Shown here in pieces: positions 8,298 through 17,709 of a DNA stretch of 64,000 nucleotides (positions are counted from its first letter, which is position 1; each line of letters begins with the position of its first letter). The stretch lies in assembly GCA_963850195.1 (NCBI GenBank), contig CAWKKD010000005.1:2604001-2668000 (forward strand). The letters are read 5' to 3'. A program made the position numbers and the translations under genes. Source of the DNA: Actinoallomurus sp963850195. GTDB taxonomy: Bacteria > Actinomycetota > Actinomycetes > Streptosporangiales > Streptosporangiaceae. A model generated the notes under the pieces. That model saw only the letters and a list, made by a program, of their open reading frames with translations. It was not told the origin of the DNA and made no database searches.

Positions 8298-11153
8298 CTA
8301 GCCCTCGAAGTCGGCCTCGTCCAGCAGGGCGCGCAGGCGGCCGGGTTCGCGCAGGGCGGCCTCGGCGAGCAGCCGGTCTCCCCACCTGCCGCACGCCCAC
8401 GCGAGGCCGCGCGCCAGGCCGCCGGGCCCGCTCGCGTACACGCGCCCGTCGGCGTACCACCAGGGGATCTCCTGGCCGTCGACGACGAGCGGCTCATGGT
8501 GGACGTACGTGGCCGGGGCATCGGGCAGGACCCCGAGCACCGACGCGGGCACCGGGCGTTCGACGCCGGAGGACTCGATCACGCCCGGCACCTCCTCGCT
8601 GCCCAGGGCCAGCTCCAGGACCTCCGCGACCTCCACGGGGACCGGCAGCAGCGGCTGTGAGGCGAGCAGCGGCAGCAGGTCGGGCCGGTCCACGACGATG
8701 ACGTCCTCGACCGGCACCACCTCGGGCTCCCCGTCGACGAACGCGCGGATCCGCTCCGGCGGGTCGAGGTCCGGCTCGGCCGCGACCAGGGCGCGGTACA
8801 GCGCGCGCAGGCGTTCGCGGGAGAGCCGCCGGGCCGGATCGGCGACACGGTCGAGCAGGTCGGCGCCGCCGCCCGGCTCCTCCAGAAGCGCCGCCAGCGT
8901 CGTACGCACCCCCAGGGCCCGCGCGAGCCCAGGGTCGAGATCCGACGGCGCGCGGTCGTACAGGTCCTCGAGGTCGCCGGGCAGGCACAGCTCGTCCGGC
9001 CGCCGCCCGTCCAGGATCGGGTGGTGCGACAGCCACCACGCGGTGTACGAGGGGGCGGTCACCCGGCGGCCGTCCGCGAGGATGACATGGATCGGGTCGG
9101 TGATCGCCGCACGCAACGGCGGCTCGGCGAGGAGCCGGAACGCGGCCGGCCAGTCCTCGACGAGCTCCAGGTCGCGCACCGCGCCGAACTCCGGCACGAC
9201 GAAACCGTCGCCGAACTCCTCCGCCCAGTCCTCCTCGCCATCGAGGCCGAAGGAGGGTTCGATGTAGTCCTCGGCGCGTACCAGCGCGAACGTCCGCAGT
9301 ACACCTACCGCCTCGAGGGTGCCGGCGCCGTACCGTTCGACGATCTCGGGGGCCAGCACGCCGAACGGCGCGTCGTCCACGACCCCGCCGAGCGGCGCTC
9401 CGGGCAGGAGCAGCTCGCCGGCCGGGTACAGCTCGCCGTCCTCGCCGGGCAGCGCCAGCTCGGACAGCCACGGCTCCTCCCCGGGCTCGGGGGCGACCCG
9501 CGCCACGAGCGTGAGCACGGCGTCCCAGATCGGCTCGGGGTCCTCCTCGTCGTAGGAGGCCGCGACGGCCGCGCGGGTCGCCGGGTCGGTGAGCACCGCG
9601 CGCGGCCCCGCCTCGACCGCGCCGAGGCGCAGCAGGAGCGGCTGGGCCGCCTCGGGGTGCACGACTCGCAGGCCGAGAGGCTCCAGGCCGGTGACGTCGG
9701 TGACGAGCAGCCCGCGGGGCCCTCGGACGGTACGGCCGTCGGCGAGCGGTACGGGCAGCCCGGACAGCGCGTCGGGCGACGCGCCCTCGAGCGCGGCGTA
9801 GAGCCGCCGCCACCACGCCGGGTCCCGATCGAGGTCGGCGAGGGCGTCGACCATGTCGGCGAGGCTCCACCGGCGTACGCCGAGCGCGGCCAGGCCCGGG
9901 TGACGCGCCGGCCAGGCGGCCGGCAGCAGCCCGGGTACGGCCTCGGCCAGCACGACCGGCAGCGCGGCCGGACCGTCGACCACGACCGTGTCGCGCCCGC
10001 GTACGCGTACGGTCTCCTCGCCCATGGGCATGGCGATGAGCGGGACGTCCGGCAGCCGGTCGAGGATCGCGCGGCGGATGCGCGCGTCCAGCTCGCCCTT
10101 TGCCATCGGCCCGGGGACCAGGTCGAGCAGGTGTGGCGTCGAGGGCAGCAGCTCGAGGTAGGCCTCTGCCGCGCGCTCGACCAGGAAGTCGGTCAGCGGG
10201 CCGGGTGCGACGTGGCGCCGGTCGGGCGCGAGCGGGAACGACGCGATGAGCAGCGCGGGCAGGCCGAGCGGCTCGTCGCTCGGCGTCGGCGCGTGCACCA
10301 CGGCCGGTACGTCGTCGGGCAGCGGCTCGTCGGTGACCGCCCAGCGCACCTGCCAGTAAGGACGCTCTTCGACCGGCCGGTCGGCGAGCAGCTCCGTCGC
10401 GACCTCGCCGTGCGCCTCGGCGGTGCGCCACACCGTGCCGTTGATGGTGACCGCGCCGTCGCGGCTCGCGGTCAGCGTGCGCGCCTCGCCGCCGGCCTCG
10501 ATGACGATCTCGGTGAGCGTGGGCAGCGCGAGCAGGAGCGCGGGCCCGGCCTCGTCGAGCAGCCGGCGTACGAGGGTCTCGGCCTCGGCGTCGCGCAGCG
10601 GCAGGCGTACGAGGGTGTCGAAGCCCTCCGGAGGCGCCTGACCGGCGGGTGCGTCGAAGGGCAGGCGCAGGACCGGCACGTGGCCGCCACGACGTTCGAG
10701 CTCGTCGGCGAGCGCCGGCAGGCCGGCCACCAGCTCACGGCTGCGGTGAGCCGACCAGGCCACGCTCGCGCGCGAGGTGATGGACGGCTCGTCGCTGACC
10801 GCCACGACCGCGGCGAAGCCGACGCCGAACCGGCCCGTGGAGGCGGTCTCGTCGCGCTTGGCCGAGGCCCGCAGCGTGCTGAGCGACTCCACGCCCTCGG
10901 CGTCGAGCGGAGCGCCGGTGTTGGCGGCGGTCAGCGCACCGTCGCGCAGGGCGAAGCGGATCCGGCCGGGTACGCCGGCGCGCGCCGCGGCGTCGGCGGC
11001 GTTCTGCGCGAGCTCGATGACGACGCGGTCGCGGTAGCCGCCACGCGCGTGGTCCTCTTCGGCGTTGGCGTCCTCGCGAAAGCGCGCGGACGAGGCCGCC
11101 CAGGAGGCCAGCACCCGCTCGCGGATCGCGGCAGTGTTGTACGGATCGTGCAT
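8298..11153 (-). CDS. sacsin N-terminal / HSP90-like ATPase domain protein
   Basis: A 951-aa cytoplasmic protein. The first 130 residues carry a GHKL ATP-binding fold: the N-box helix VIELAQNAADAAARAG, then TANTGAPLDAEGVESLSTLRASAK and the lid GRFGVGFAAV, all as in the sacsin/HSP90 N-domain. The rest, about 800 residues, is Glu/Leu/Pro-rich without a family I recognise. The start ATG 11153 follows GAGAGG. It lies downstream of DUF3027 on the same strand with a 44-base gap, as in many actinomycetes, so the two are probably co-transcribed. A chaperone-like or signalling ATPase role is likely, but the client is unknown. Confidence 0.85.
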   Translation of the reverse strand: MHDPYNTAAIRERVLASWAASSARFREDANAEEDHARGGYRDRVVIELAQNAADAAARAGVPGRIRFALRDGALTAANTGAPLDAEGVESLSTLRASAKRDETASTGRFGVGFAAVVAVSDEPSITSRASVAWSAHRSRELVAGLPALADELERRGGHVPVLRLPFDAPAGQAPPEGFDTLVRLPLRDAEAETLVRRLLDEAGPALLLALPTLTEIVIEAGGEARTLTASRDGAVTINGTVWRTAEAHGEVATELLADRPVEERPYWQVRWAVTDEPLPDDVPAVVHAPTPSDEPLGLPALLIASFPLAPDRRHVAPGPLTDFLVERAAEAYLELLPSTPHLLDLVPGPMAKGELDARIRRAILDRLPDVPLIAMPMGEETVRVRGRDTVVVDGPAALPVVLAEAVPGLLPAAWPARHPGLAALGVRRWSLADMVDALADLDRDPAWWRRLYAALEGASPDALSGLPVPLADGRTVRGPRGLLVTDVTGLEPLGLRVVHPEAAQPLLLRLGAVEAGPRAVLTDPATRAAVAASYDEEDPEPIWDAVLTLVARVAPEPGEEPWLSELALPGEDGELYPAGELLLPGAPLGGVVDDAPFGVLAPEIVERYGAGTLEAVGVLRTFALVRAEDYIEPSFGLDGEEDWAEEFGDGFVVPEFGAVRDLELVEDWPAAFRLLAEPPLRAAITDPIHVILADGRRVTAPSYTAWWLSHHPILDGRRPDELCLPGDLEDLYDRAPSDLDPGLARALGVRTTLAALLEEPGGGADLLDRVADPARRLSRERLRALYRALVAAEPDLDPPERIRAFVDGEPEVVPVEDVIVVDRPDLLPLLASQPLLPVPVEVAEVLELALGSEEVPGVIESSGVERPVPASVLGVLPDAPATYVHHEPLVVDGQEIPWWYADGRVYASGPGGLARGLAWACGRWGDRLLAEAALREPGRLRALLDEADFEG

Positions 11154-11197
11154 CGTGTACCTCTCACGCGCCGGCCACGGATGACGAACCGCGGACC

Positions 11198-12013
11198 TCA
11201 GCTGTGGCCCAGGGCCTCTTCGTCGGTCAGCGACGCGGAGGGCATGACGTCGTAGCCCAGCTCGTCGACGATCGGGGGCGCCGACTCGGTCGCCGCGGGC
11301 AGCACCACGGCCTCCGAGTGCGCGCCGCAGCCGTGGTCGAACGAGACGACCTTGCCGTCGTCGGGTGCGTACTCGTTGGCGCACACCCCGAAGACGCGGC
11401 GGAACGTGCCGGCGAGCGGCACGAAGAAGGCGCAGGTCGTGCAGTGCGCGGGCGCCGAGCGTGCCAGCGGGTTCTCCGGTCCGGAGTCGCCGGTGTACCA
11501 GCGGGTGGCGGCGACGTCGCGGCCCTCCGCGGACAGCACGCGATGGCGGCCGAGGCCGAGCTCCCAGTAGAGGTCCTCGTCGGCGTCGTCCTCGGTGCGC
11601 GTGAAGCCGGGCGCCAGCCGCGGGTCGTCGGCCTGCGTCGGGAGCAGGTCACCGGGGCCGAGGTCGCCGGGGCGCAGCCGGTCGCTCCACGGCACCCAGT
11701 CCGGGGACAGCATCGCGTCGTCGCCGGGGAGCAGGACGCTCTCGCTGACGGTGACGTTCTTGGCACGTGAGGCGCGTACGACCGAGACGGCCCAGCGCCA
11801 ACCGTGGTAGGCGGGGTCTAGACAGACGAAGTAATGCGTGACGATGCGATCACCCTCGGACAGTAGACCGAGGTGTTCGCCGACGTACTCGGGTCGCGAG
11901 GTGTCCTCGGCCGCCGAGCGCGCCAAGTCGACCGCCGCGGCTGCCGCCGCGTCGATCGAGGGCGCACGATTTCGCCTGCCAGCGGCCGGACTGGTTGAAC
12001 GCACTGGGCTCAC
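11198..12013 (-). CDS. DUF3027 family protein
   Basis: A 271-aa actinobacteria-specific protein. Visible landmarks are YVGEHLGLLSEGDRIVTHYFVCLDPAYHGWRWAVSV near the start, LPGDDAMLSPDWVPWSDRLRPGDLGPGDLLP, and a late segment with CTTC, CANE and a HGCG motif that could bind a metal (APAHCTTCAFF, VFGVCANEY, DHGCGAHSE). It begins at GTG 12013, divergent from an MFS gene. Function unknown; the Cys/His set suggests a zinc site, which is an inference. Confidence 0.85.
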   Translation of the reverse strand: MSPVRSTSPAAGRRNRAPSIDAAAAAAVDLARSAAEDTSRPEYVGEHLGLLSEGDRIVTHYFVCLDPAYHGWRWAVSVVRASRAKNVTVSESVLLPGDDAMLSPDWVPWSDRLRPGDLGPGDLLPTQADDPRLAPGFTRTEDDADEDLYWELGLGRHRVLSAEGRDVAATRWYTGDSGPENPLARSAPAHCTTCAFFVPLAGTFRRVFGVCANEYAPDDGKVVSFDHGCGAHSEAVVLPAATESAPPIVDELGYDVMPSASLTDEEALGHS

Positions 12014-12072
12014 ACCTACGATTGTCGCTCATAGAGGGGCATGGGTTTGCCCCGAAGAGGCAGACTTACGGC

Positions 12073-13473
12073 ATGAGTTTGCGGTCATGGACGGGCGCGG
12101 CCGGCCGAGCGGCGGCCTCGAGGGTCGGCAATCTCGGCCGAGTGACACGCAGAGCGACCCACGCCGGCGACGCCGGACGCTCGGGACTCGGCAACCTCAT
12201 CGAGCTCAACGCCGTCAACAGCGCGGGTGACGCGCTGATCGCGGTCGCCCTCGCCGGGACGGTCTTCTTCAACCTGGACGTGAAGCAGGCGCAGGGTCAG
12301 GTCGCGCTCTACCTGCTGGTGACGATGGCGCCGTTCGCGCTGGTCGCACCACTGATCGGGCCCGCACTGGACCACATGCGGCACGCGCGCCGCATCGCCA
12401 TCGCGGGCACCATGCTCGCCCGCGGTCTCCTGTGCTGGGGCATGGCCGGGGCGGTGCTCAACAAGGACCCGCTGACCCTGCTGCCGGCGGCGTTCGGGGC
12501 GCTGGTGCTGTCCAAGGCCTTCGGAGTCTCGCGGAGCGCGGTGACTCCGCGTGTTCTTCCCGAGGGACTCAGTCTCGTCACGGCGAACGCCCGCGCTTCT
12601 TTCTGCGGAGTCGTCGCCGCGTCGATCGTCGCGCCGCTCGGCGCCGGTCTGGTCGCGATCACCAACGCCGGCTGGGCGCTGCGGATCGCCACGGTCGTGT
12701 TTCTCGCGGGCGGCGTCCTCGGCGTACGCCTGCCGTCCCACGTCGACACCCCCGAGCCCGCACCGGACGCCGAGGGCCCATCGGACGCCGAGCGCCCGCC
12801 GGCCGAGCGGGTCCGCTGGCGGACCCTGCTGCGCGTGGGCCCGGTCGTCGGCGAGGCCATCCGTGCCAACGCCGCGCTGCGGGCGTTCTCCGGCTTCCTC
12901 ATCCTGTACCTGGCGTTCCTGCTGCGGACCAAGTCCTTCATCCACCCGGTCAGCCCCAACATCGCGCTCGGCCTGCTGGCCGCCGCGGCGGGCGCGGGCG
13001 GCCTCGTCGGCACGATGCTGGGCGCGCTGGCCAAGGCGCGCGCGCCGGTGGCGGTCGTGTACGGCACGCTTCTGGTCGCGACGCTGACGGCGGCGGTGTG
13101 CGCGGTGTTCTTCGGGCTGGTCGCGGCGCTGGCGGTCGCCTTCGTCGGCGCGCTCGGCCAGTCGCTGGGCAAGCTCGGGCTGGACGCGATCGTCCAGCGC
13201 GAGATCGGCGAGGAGGTGCGGTCCTCGACGTTCGCCGTCTCGGAGACGATCCACCAGCTCGTGTGGGTGGCCGGCGGCCTGATCGGGCTGACCATGTCGA
13301 TCGTCGCCTCGAACGGCCACATCGCGCTGTCCATCGTCGCGGCGGCGCTCGCGATGTCGCTGGTCTCGCTGCTCTACCGCCGGGCGGCCCGGCGCGCCGC
13401 ACGGCGCAAGAAGCACGAGGTCGGGCGCGAACGCCGTACGGAGGGCGAGACGACGATCGCCGACACCGCCTGA
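12073..13473 (+). CDS. MFS transporter
   Basis: A 466-aa multi-span membrane protein with ten to twelve hydrophobic stretches. The N-terminal part (NLIELNAVNSAGDALIAVALAGTVFFNLDVKQAQGQVALYLLVTMAPFALVAPLIGPALDHMRHARR) is the conserved half of a family kept next to DUF3027 in actinobacteria. ATG 12073 is used; an upstream extension to 11995 would overlap the divergent DUF3027 start. Its TGA ends one base before the cold-shock gene's TAG on the other strand, so transcripts must overlap. Substrate unknown. Confidence 0.85.
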   Translation: MSLRSWTGAAGRAAASRVGNLGRVTRRATHAGDAGRSGLGNLIELNAVNSAGDALIAVALAGTVFFNLDVKQAQGQVALYLLVTMAPFALVAPLIGPALDHMRHARRIAIAGTMLARGLLCWGMAGAVLNKDPLTLLPAAFGALVLSKAFGVSRSAVTPRVLPEGLSLVTANARASFCGVVAASIVAPLGAGLVAITNAGWALRIATVVFLAGGVLGVRLPSHVDTPEPAPDAEGPSDAERPPAERVRWRTLLRVGPVVGEAIRANAALRAFSGFLILYLAFLLRTKSFIHPVSPNIALGLLAAAAGAGGLVGTMLGALAKARAPVAVVYGTLLVATLTAAVCAVFFGLVAALAVAFVGALGQSLGKLGLDAIVQREIGEEVRSSTFAVSETIHQLVWVAGGLIGLTMSIVASNGHIALSIVAAALAMSLVSLLYRRAARRAARRKKHEVGRERRTEGETTIADTA

Positions 13474-13857
13474 CTATTGCGAGTCGATGTCGTCGGCGAC
13501 GCCGCGCAGCACCTCACCGATCTTCTTGGCCACCTTGGGGTCCGGGTGCTTGCTCCGCCGGTACGTCGTGGAGATGCCGTCGAGCAGCTTGATGAGGTCC
13601 TCGACGATCATGACCATCTCGTCGGGCGTCTTGCGCTTGGCCTTGACCACCGACGGCGGCGCCTCGAGCGCTCGCACGCTCAGCGCCTGCTGTCCCTTGC
13701 GGCCCTCGACGACGCCGAACTCCACGCGCTGACCGGGCTTGAGCGAGACACCGTCCGGTACCGCGGACGAATGAACGAAGACCTCACCGCCGTCGTCGCG
13801 GGTGAGAAAGCCGAATCCCTTGTCGGCGTTGTACCACTTGACCTTGCCACTGGGCAC
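13474..13857 (-). CDS. cold-shock domain protein with C-terminal extension
   Basis: A 127-aa protein: residues 1-65 are a cold-shock OB-fold with both RNA-binding motifs, KGFGFLTRDDG (RNP1) and EVFVHSSAV (RNP2). The remaining 60 residues (KRKTPDEMVMIVEDLIKLLDGISTTYRRSKHPDPKVAKKIGEVLRGVADDIDSQ) are a helical actinobacterial extension of unknown role. The GTG at 13857 follows GAGG. It lies downstream of the HAD hydrolase gene on the same strand, as in related genomes. Confidence 0.93.
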   Translation of the reverse strand: MPSGKVKWYNADKGFGFLTRDDGGEVFVHSSAVPDGVSLKPGQRVEFGVVEGRKGQQALSVRALEAPPSVVKAKRKTPDEMVMIVEDLIKLLDGISTTYRRSKHPDPKVAKKIGEVLRGVADDIDSQ

Positions 13858-13902
13858 AGGTGACCTCGTTGCTCGTTCTTGTCCGGACAGGCGATATCAA
13901 GG

Positions 13903-14526
13903 CTATTGCCTTGAGGTGGAGTCTGGCTTGATCAGTTCGGTGAAAGTCTCCGGGAAAACCCGCAAATCGGGCAACACGATATCGGCTCCGTACGCTCGCA
14001 GCGCAGCCTCGTCGTACGGGCCGGTGGCGACGGCCACGCTCCGCGCTCCGGCGGCCCGAGCCGCGTCGATGTCGGCGACGTGATCTCCGATGTAGGTGCC
14101 GGCCCCGTGGGTCTTCAACGCGCCGCCCTTGGCGGCGCCGAAGAGCGAGCCGACCACGCGGTCGACCGGAAGTCCGAGGAAGCGGACGGTCGCCTCGGCG
14201 TGCAGCTGGCTCTTCGCGGTGACCACGAGCGTGCGCCCGCCCGCGGCGCGTACGGCCTCGACCGCCTCGGCGGCGCCGGGCATCGGCAGGGTCGCGGGAA
14301 CGGCGACCTCTCCGTAGAAACCGCGGTAGCGGTCGGCGATCTCGGGGACGTCCTCGATGGGGAACCAGTTGGCCAGCTCGGTCTCCAACGGCGGTCCGAG
14401 CCGGGAGACGACGGCGGCGGTGTCGATGTGCACGCCCGTCTCGGCCGCGAGACGGTCGAAGGCCGCGGCGATACCCTCACGGGTATCGGCGAGCGTCAGA
14501 TCCAGGTCGAAGCCCACGGCGATCAC
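13903..14526 (-). CDS. HAD superfamily phosphohydrolase (Gph-like)
   Basis: A 207-aa HAD phosphatase. Motif I is FDLDLTLADT (Asp nucleophile and acid), motif II is VVTAKS, motif III Lys lies near FGAAKGGALK and motif IV is YIGDHVADIDAARAAG. The cap is a small helical C1 insertion after motif I. This fits phosphoglycolate phosphatase-like enzymes, but the substrate cannot be assigned. It starts at GTG 14526 and is upstream of the cold-shock gene with a 45-base gap. Confidence 0.88.
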   Translation of the reverse strand: MIAVGFDLDLTLADTREGIAAAFDRLAAETGVHIDTAAVVSRLGPPLETELANWFPIEDVPEIADRYRGFYGEVAVPATLPMPGAAEAVEAVRAAGGRTLVVTAKSQLHAEATVRFLGLPVDRVVGSLFGAAKGGALKTHGAGTYIGDHVADIDAARAAGARSVAVATGPYDEAALRAYGADIVLPDLRVFPETFTELIKPDSTSRQ

Positions 14527-14563
14527 GCGCCCCAGGGTACGTACGCCCCTGGGCGCGCGTGCC

Positions 14564-14613
14564 CGCGCCCTCCCGGCAGTGGCGATGCGACGGGATCCGA
14601 GTGGGAGGGCGCG
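14564..14613. repeat. inverted repeat upstream of the HAD gene
   Basis: CGCGCCCTCCC (14564-14574) and GGGAGGGCGCG (14603-14613) form a perfect 11-bp inverted repeat in the divergent region between the HAD gene and the following membrane protein gene. A second imperfect palindrome around TACGTAC (14527-14557) overlaps the HAD 5' leader. Role unknown. Confidence 0.4.
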
Positions 14614-14768
14614 GAGTCTGCGCGAATCTGGATCTATGGATTTTCGTCACCGGCTGAGCTCGCTTTATTGCGAGCCCGAAACGACGGTCAACGCGATGCG
14701 GATATACCCAGTGGCTACTTTCCAAACCGCGCCACCTGCGGAAGGCTCCCCCGTATTAGGAACTGCAT

Positions 14769-15206
14769 ATGGCGAAATGGCGGAAGAAGGTCGGCAATAC
14801 CGCTGGCCCTTCTGAGCAGGAAATCGAAGGAGAGAGGACCACGGAACCCCCGACCGCCGAACGCTCTCCGGCACCCGGCCGCGGGCGACGCGGCCGCAGC
14901 GAACAGAGCCGGCGCGCGACCGTGAAGCGCGTCGCCGAGAGCGCCGCGACCCTCGTGGCGTTCGTCGCGATGATCATTTGCGTGCTGCTCTCGCTGCACA
15001 TCGCGTTCGTCGTCTTCTCCGCGAACAGCGCGAACTCGATCGTCCACGCCGTCAACGGCGTCGCGGACCGCTGCGCCTGGCGTTTCCGTGACATTTTCGT
15101 ACCCAAGAGCGAACGGGTCGGCGTGCTCGTCAACTACGGCATCGCGGCGGCCGTCTACCTCATCGCCGGCCGGGTCGCCGCCGGGCTGATCCGCCGGATC
15201 CGCTGA
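14769..15206 (+). CDS. small membrane protein, unknown function
   Basis: A 145-aa protein: a hydrophilic, charged N-terminal 50 residues (Glu/Pro then RGRRGRSEQSRR), one strong span AATLVAFVAMIICVLLSLHIAFVVF, a loop with NSIVHAVNGVADRCAWRFRDIFVP, and a second span VNYGIAAAVYLIAGRVAAGLI ending RRIR. AGGA lies 5' of the ATG. It has no recognisable enzyme motif. It is convergent with the acyl-CoA synthetase and ends at a hairpin. Confidence 0.75.
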   Translation: MAKWRKKVGNTAGPSEQEIEGERTTEPPTAERSPAPGRGRRGRSEQSRRATVKRVAESAATLVAFVAMIICVLLSLHIAFVVFSANSANSIVHAVNGVADRCAWRFRDIFVPKSERVGVLVNYGIAAAVYLIAGRVAAGLIRRIR

Positions 15207-15247
15207 CCCAAGCGGCCCCGGCCGGCCCTCAGGTACGGATCGGCCAA

Positions 15248-15278
15248 GGGCGTGTCCGGCGGGTCGCCGGACACGCCC
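15248..15278. terminator. bidirectional hairpin between convergent genes
   Basis: A perfect 14-bp stem (15248-15261 with 15265-15278) with a 3-base loop. The stem GGGCGTGTCCGGCG is almost the same sequence as the stems at 3564 and 22809. Confidence 0.85.
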
Positions 15279-15286
15279 ACCACCGC

Positions 15287-16930
15287 TCAGGCGGTGTCGG
15301 TGCGCGCGGCGTCTTCCAGGCCGAGCTCGACGATCGACGTCTCGCGCATCTTGAACTTCTGGATCTTGCCGGTGACCGTCATCGGGAAGTCGTCGGTGAA
15401 CCGGACGTACCTCGGGATCTTGAAGTGCGCCAGCTTGCCACGGCAGTGGTCCTTCACGCCGTCCTCGGTCAGCGACGAACCGGGACGCAGCCGGATCCAG
15501 GCGCACAGCTCCTCGCCGTACTTCGCGTCCGGCACCCCGATGAGCTGCACGTCCTCGATGTCCGGGTGGCCGTACAGGAACTCCTCGATCTCCCGCGGGT
15601 AGAGGTTCTCCCCGCCACGGATGACCATGTCCTTGATCCGGCCGACGATGTTGACGTAGCCGGCCTCGTCCATGGTCGCCAGGTCGCCGGTGTGCATCCA
15701 GCGGGCGGCGTCGATCACCTCGGCGGTGCGCTCAGGCTCCTCCCAGTAGCCGAGCATCACCGAGTATCCGCGGGTGCACAGCTCGCCGGGAGTACCGTGC
15801 GGCACCGTCAGCCCGGTGTCCGGGTCGACGATCTTGACCTCGATGTGCGGGTGGATCCGGCCGACCGTGGACACCCGGCGGTCCAGCTCCTCGTCGTAGC
15901 GCGTCTGAGCCGACACCGGGGACGTCTCGGTCATGCCGTAACAGATGGTCACCTCGCCCATGTGCATCTCCGAGACGACCCGCTTCATCACCTCCACCGG
16001 ACACGGCGAGCCCGCCATGATCCCGGTACGCAGCGTCGACAGGTCGTAGTCGGCGAAGTCCGGCAGGGCCAGCTCGGCGATGAACATCGTCGGCACCCCG
16101 TACAGCGAGGTGCAGCGCTCGGTCTCCACGGCGTGCAGCGTGGCCTTCGGGTCGAAGACCGGCGCCGGGATCACGATGCAGGCACCGTGCGTGGTGATCG
16201 CCAGGTTGCCGAGCACCATGCCGAAGCAGTGGTAGAACGGCACCGGCACACAGACCCGGTCGAACTCGTTGTACCTGCACAGCTCGCCGATGAACAGGCC
16301 GTTGTTGAGGATGTTGTGGTGCGACAGCGTCGCGCCCTTGGGGAACCCGGTCGTGCCCGAGGTGTACTGGATGTTGATCGCGTCGTCGGGCGACAGCGTG
16401 GCCATCCGCTCGGCCAGCCGCTCGGGGTCCACGGCCGCGCCCGCGACGGACAGCTCGGCCCACTCGTCGGAGCCGATGTAGATCACCCGCTCGAGGCCGG
16501 GCAGCTCGGGACGTACCTCCTCGACCATCCCCCGGTAGTCGCTGGTCTTGTACGCGACCGCGCTGACCAGGAGCCGTACTCCCGAATGGCGCAGGGCGAA
16601 GGCGACCTCGTGGGTGCGGTACGCCGGGTTGACGTTGACCAGGATGGCCCCGATCTCGGCCGTGGCGTACTGCAGCAAGACCCACTCGGGGTTGTTCGGC
16701 GACCAGATCCCGACCCGGTCGCCCTTCTTCACGTCCGCGGCGAGCAGGCCGCGCGCGAGCGTGGCGACCTCTTCGTCGAACTCTCGGTAGGTCCATCGCC
16801 GCCCGCTGGGCACGTCGACGAGTGCCTCGCGGTCGGGGTGGGCAGCCGCGATGCGCCGGAGATTCTCTCCGATGGTCTCGCCGAGCAGCGGGAGATCCGA
16901 CGTTCCATGACTGTAGGACGGACGGGGCAT
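15287..16930 (-). CDS. AMP-binding acyl-CoA synthetase (FadD-like)
   Basis: A 547-aa ligase that activates a fatty acid by adenylation and then forms the acyl-CoA. The ATP P-loop YTSGTTGFPKG, the YGMTETSP motif, the TGDLATMDEAGYVNIVGRIKDMVIRGGENLYPREIE hinge region and the catalytic C-terminal Lys in TVTGKIQKF are all present, so it should be active. Length fits medium/long-chain acyl-CoA synthetases of the AMP-binding family. It starts at ATG 16930 and is divergent from a TetR regulator, which probably controls it. Chain-length preference cannot be assigned. Confidence 0.92.
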   Translation of the reverse strand: MPRPSYSHGTSDLPLLGETIGENLRRIAAAHPDREALVDVPSGRRWTYREFDEEVATLARGLLAADVKKGDRVGIWSPNNPEWVLLQYATAEIGAILVNVNPAYRTHEVAFALRHSGVRLLVSAVAYKTSDYRGMVEEVRPELPGLERVIYIGSDEWAELSVAGAAVDPERLAERMATLSPDDAINIQYTSGTTGFPKGATLSHHNILNNGLFIGELCRYNEFDRVCVPVPFYHCFGMVLGNLAITTHGACIVIPAPVFDPKATLHAVETERCTSLYGVPTMFIAELALPDFADYDLSTLRTGIMAGSPCPVEVMKRVVSEMHMGEVTICYGMTETSPVSAQTRYDEELDRRVSTVGRIHPHIEVKIVDPDTGLTVPHGTPGELCTRGYSVMLGYWEEPERTAEVIDAARWMHTGDLATMDEAGYVNIVGRIKDMVIRGGENLYPREIEEFLYGHPDIEDVQLIGVPDAKYGEELCAWIRLRPGSSLTEDGVKDHCRGKLAHFKIPRYVRFTDDFPMTVTGKIQKFKMRETSIVELGLEDAARTDTA

Positions 16931-16970
16931 ACGCCACCTCCTGATGCGCTTTCCCGAATCCTGCCGCGAA

Positions 16971-16986
16971 TTACCACATCAGGTAA
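16971..16986. promoter_or_regulatory. candidate TetR operator between acyl-CoA synthetase and TetR genes
   Basis: TTACC N6 GGTAA (16971-16986) is a 16-base palindromic site in the divergent promoter. It is the only clear symmetry in the gap and suits a TetR dimer. Inference from position. Confidence 0.4.
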
Positions 16987-17056
16987 GAGGTGAACACGAC
17001 AAGCGACGTCAGTGACCGCTTTCATGGCCTACGCTTTTGGGGGAGGAGCACACACA

Positions 17057-17671
17057 ATGCAGAGATCTACGCGTGAGCGGATCGTGTCCGAGGCGCTCCG
17101 GCTGTTCGCCGAACGGGGCTACGCCGCGACATCCGTGGCGGAGATCGAGGCCGCGTCCGGGCTCTCCCCCGGTGCGGGCGGGCTCTACCGGCATTTCCGT
17201 TCCAAGGAGGAAGTGCTCACCGCCGCCGTGCGCGAGCACATCACCCGTACCGCGAAGCAGATCAGCGCGACGTTCCAGCAGTCCAAGGAGACCCGCTCCG
17301 ACCCGCTCGCCGACCGGCTCCGGCTCGCCGCCACGGTCGGCCTCGGCAAGATGCGCGAGGAGGCGGACCTGATCCGGGTGCTCTTCCGCGATCTCGACAA
17401 GTTTCCCAACCTCGTCGCCGAGATGCGGGAGGGCATCGTCAACCCGCTCTACGACGTGATCGGCAAGTGGCTCTCCGACCAGCCCGAGATGGCCGGCCTC
17501 GACGAGGACTGGAACGCCCTTTCCCTCGCGCTCGGCGGCGCGATCGTCAACTACTGGCTCGCCACCGACGCCCTGCACGAACCCCCGCAGCGCGTCGACG
17601 AAGAACGCTTCATCAACGGCTGGGCACGCCTCGCCATGGGTCTCGTCGGCGAGACCGCCGAAGCCGTCTGA
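17057..17671 (+). CDS. TetR family regulator
   Basis: A 204-aa regulator with an N-terminal HTH: STRERIVSEALRLFAERGYAATSVAEIEAASGLSPGAGGLYRHFRSKEEVL. ATG 17057 is preferred over the in-frame ATG at 17012 because GGGGGAGGAG lies just upstream and the HTH then begins at residue 3, as usual. The C-terminal ligand domain is helical with no informative motif. It is divergent from the acyl-CoA synthetase gene, so an acyl-CoA or fatty acid ligand is plausible. Confidence 0.9.
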   Translation: MQRSTRERIVSEALRLFAERGYAATSVAEIEAASGLSPGAGGLYRHFRSKEEVLTAAVREHITRTAKQISATFQQSKETRSDPLADRLRLAATVGLGKMREEADLIRVLFRDLDKFPNLVAEMREGIVNPLYDVIGKWLSDQPEMAGLDEDWNALSLALGGAIVNYWLATDALHEPPQRVDEERFINGWARLAMGLVGETAEAV

Positions 17672-17709
17672 GGCGCGTTCTCGCCCGAACCCCGTTTACC
17701 GTTGTGGGA

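Noticed and set aside
9021..11255. 744-codon plus-strand frame opposite the sacsin-like gene
   Set aside because: Composition is Arg/Gly/Val-rich with no motif; the minus-strand frame has the ATPase domain.
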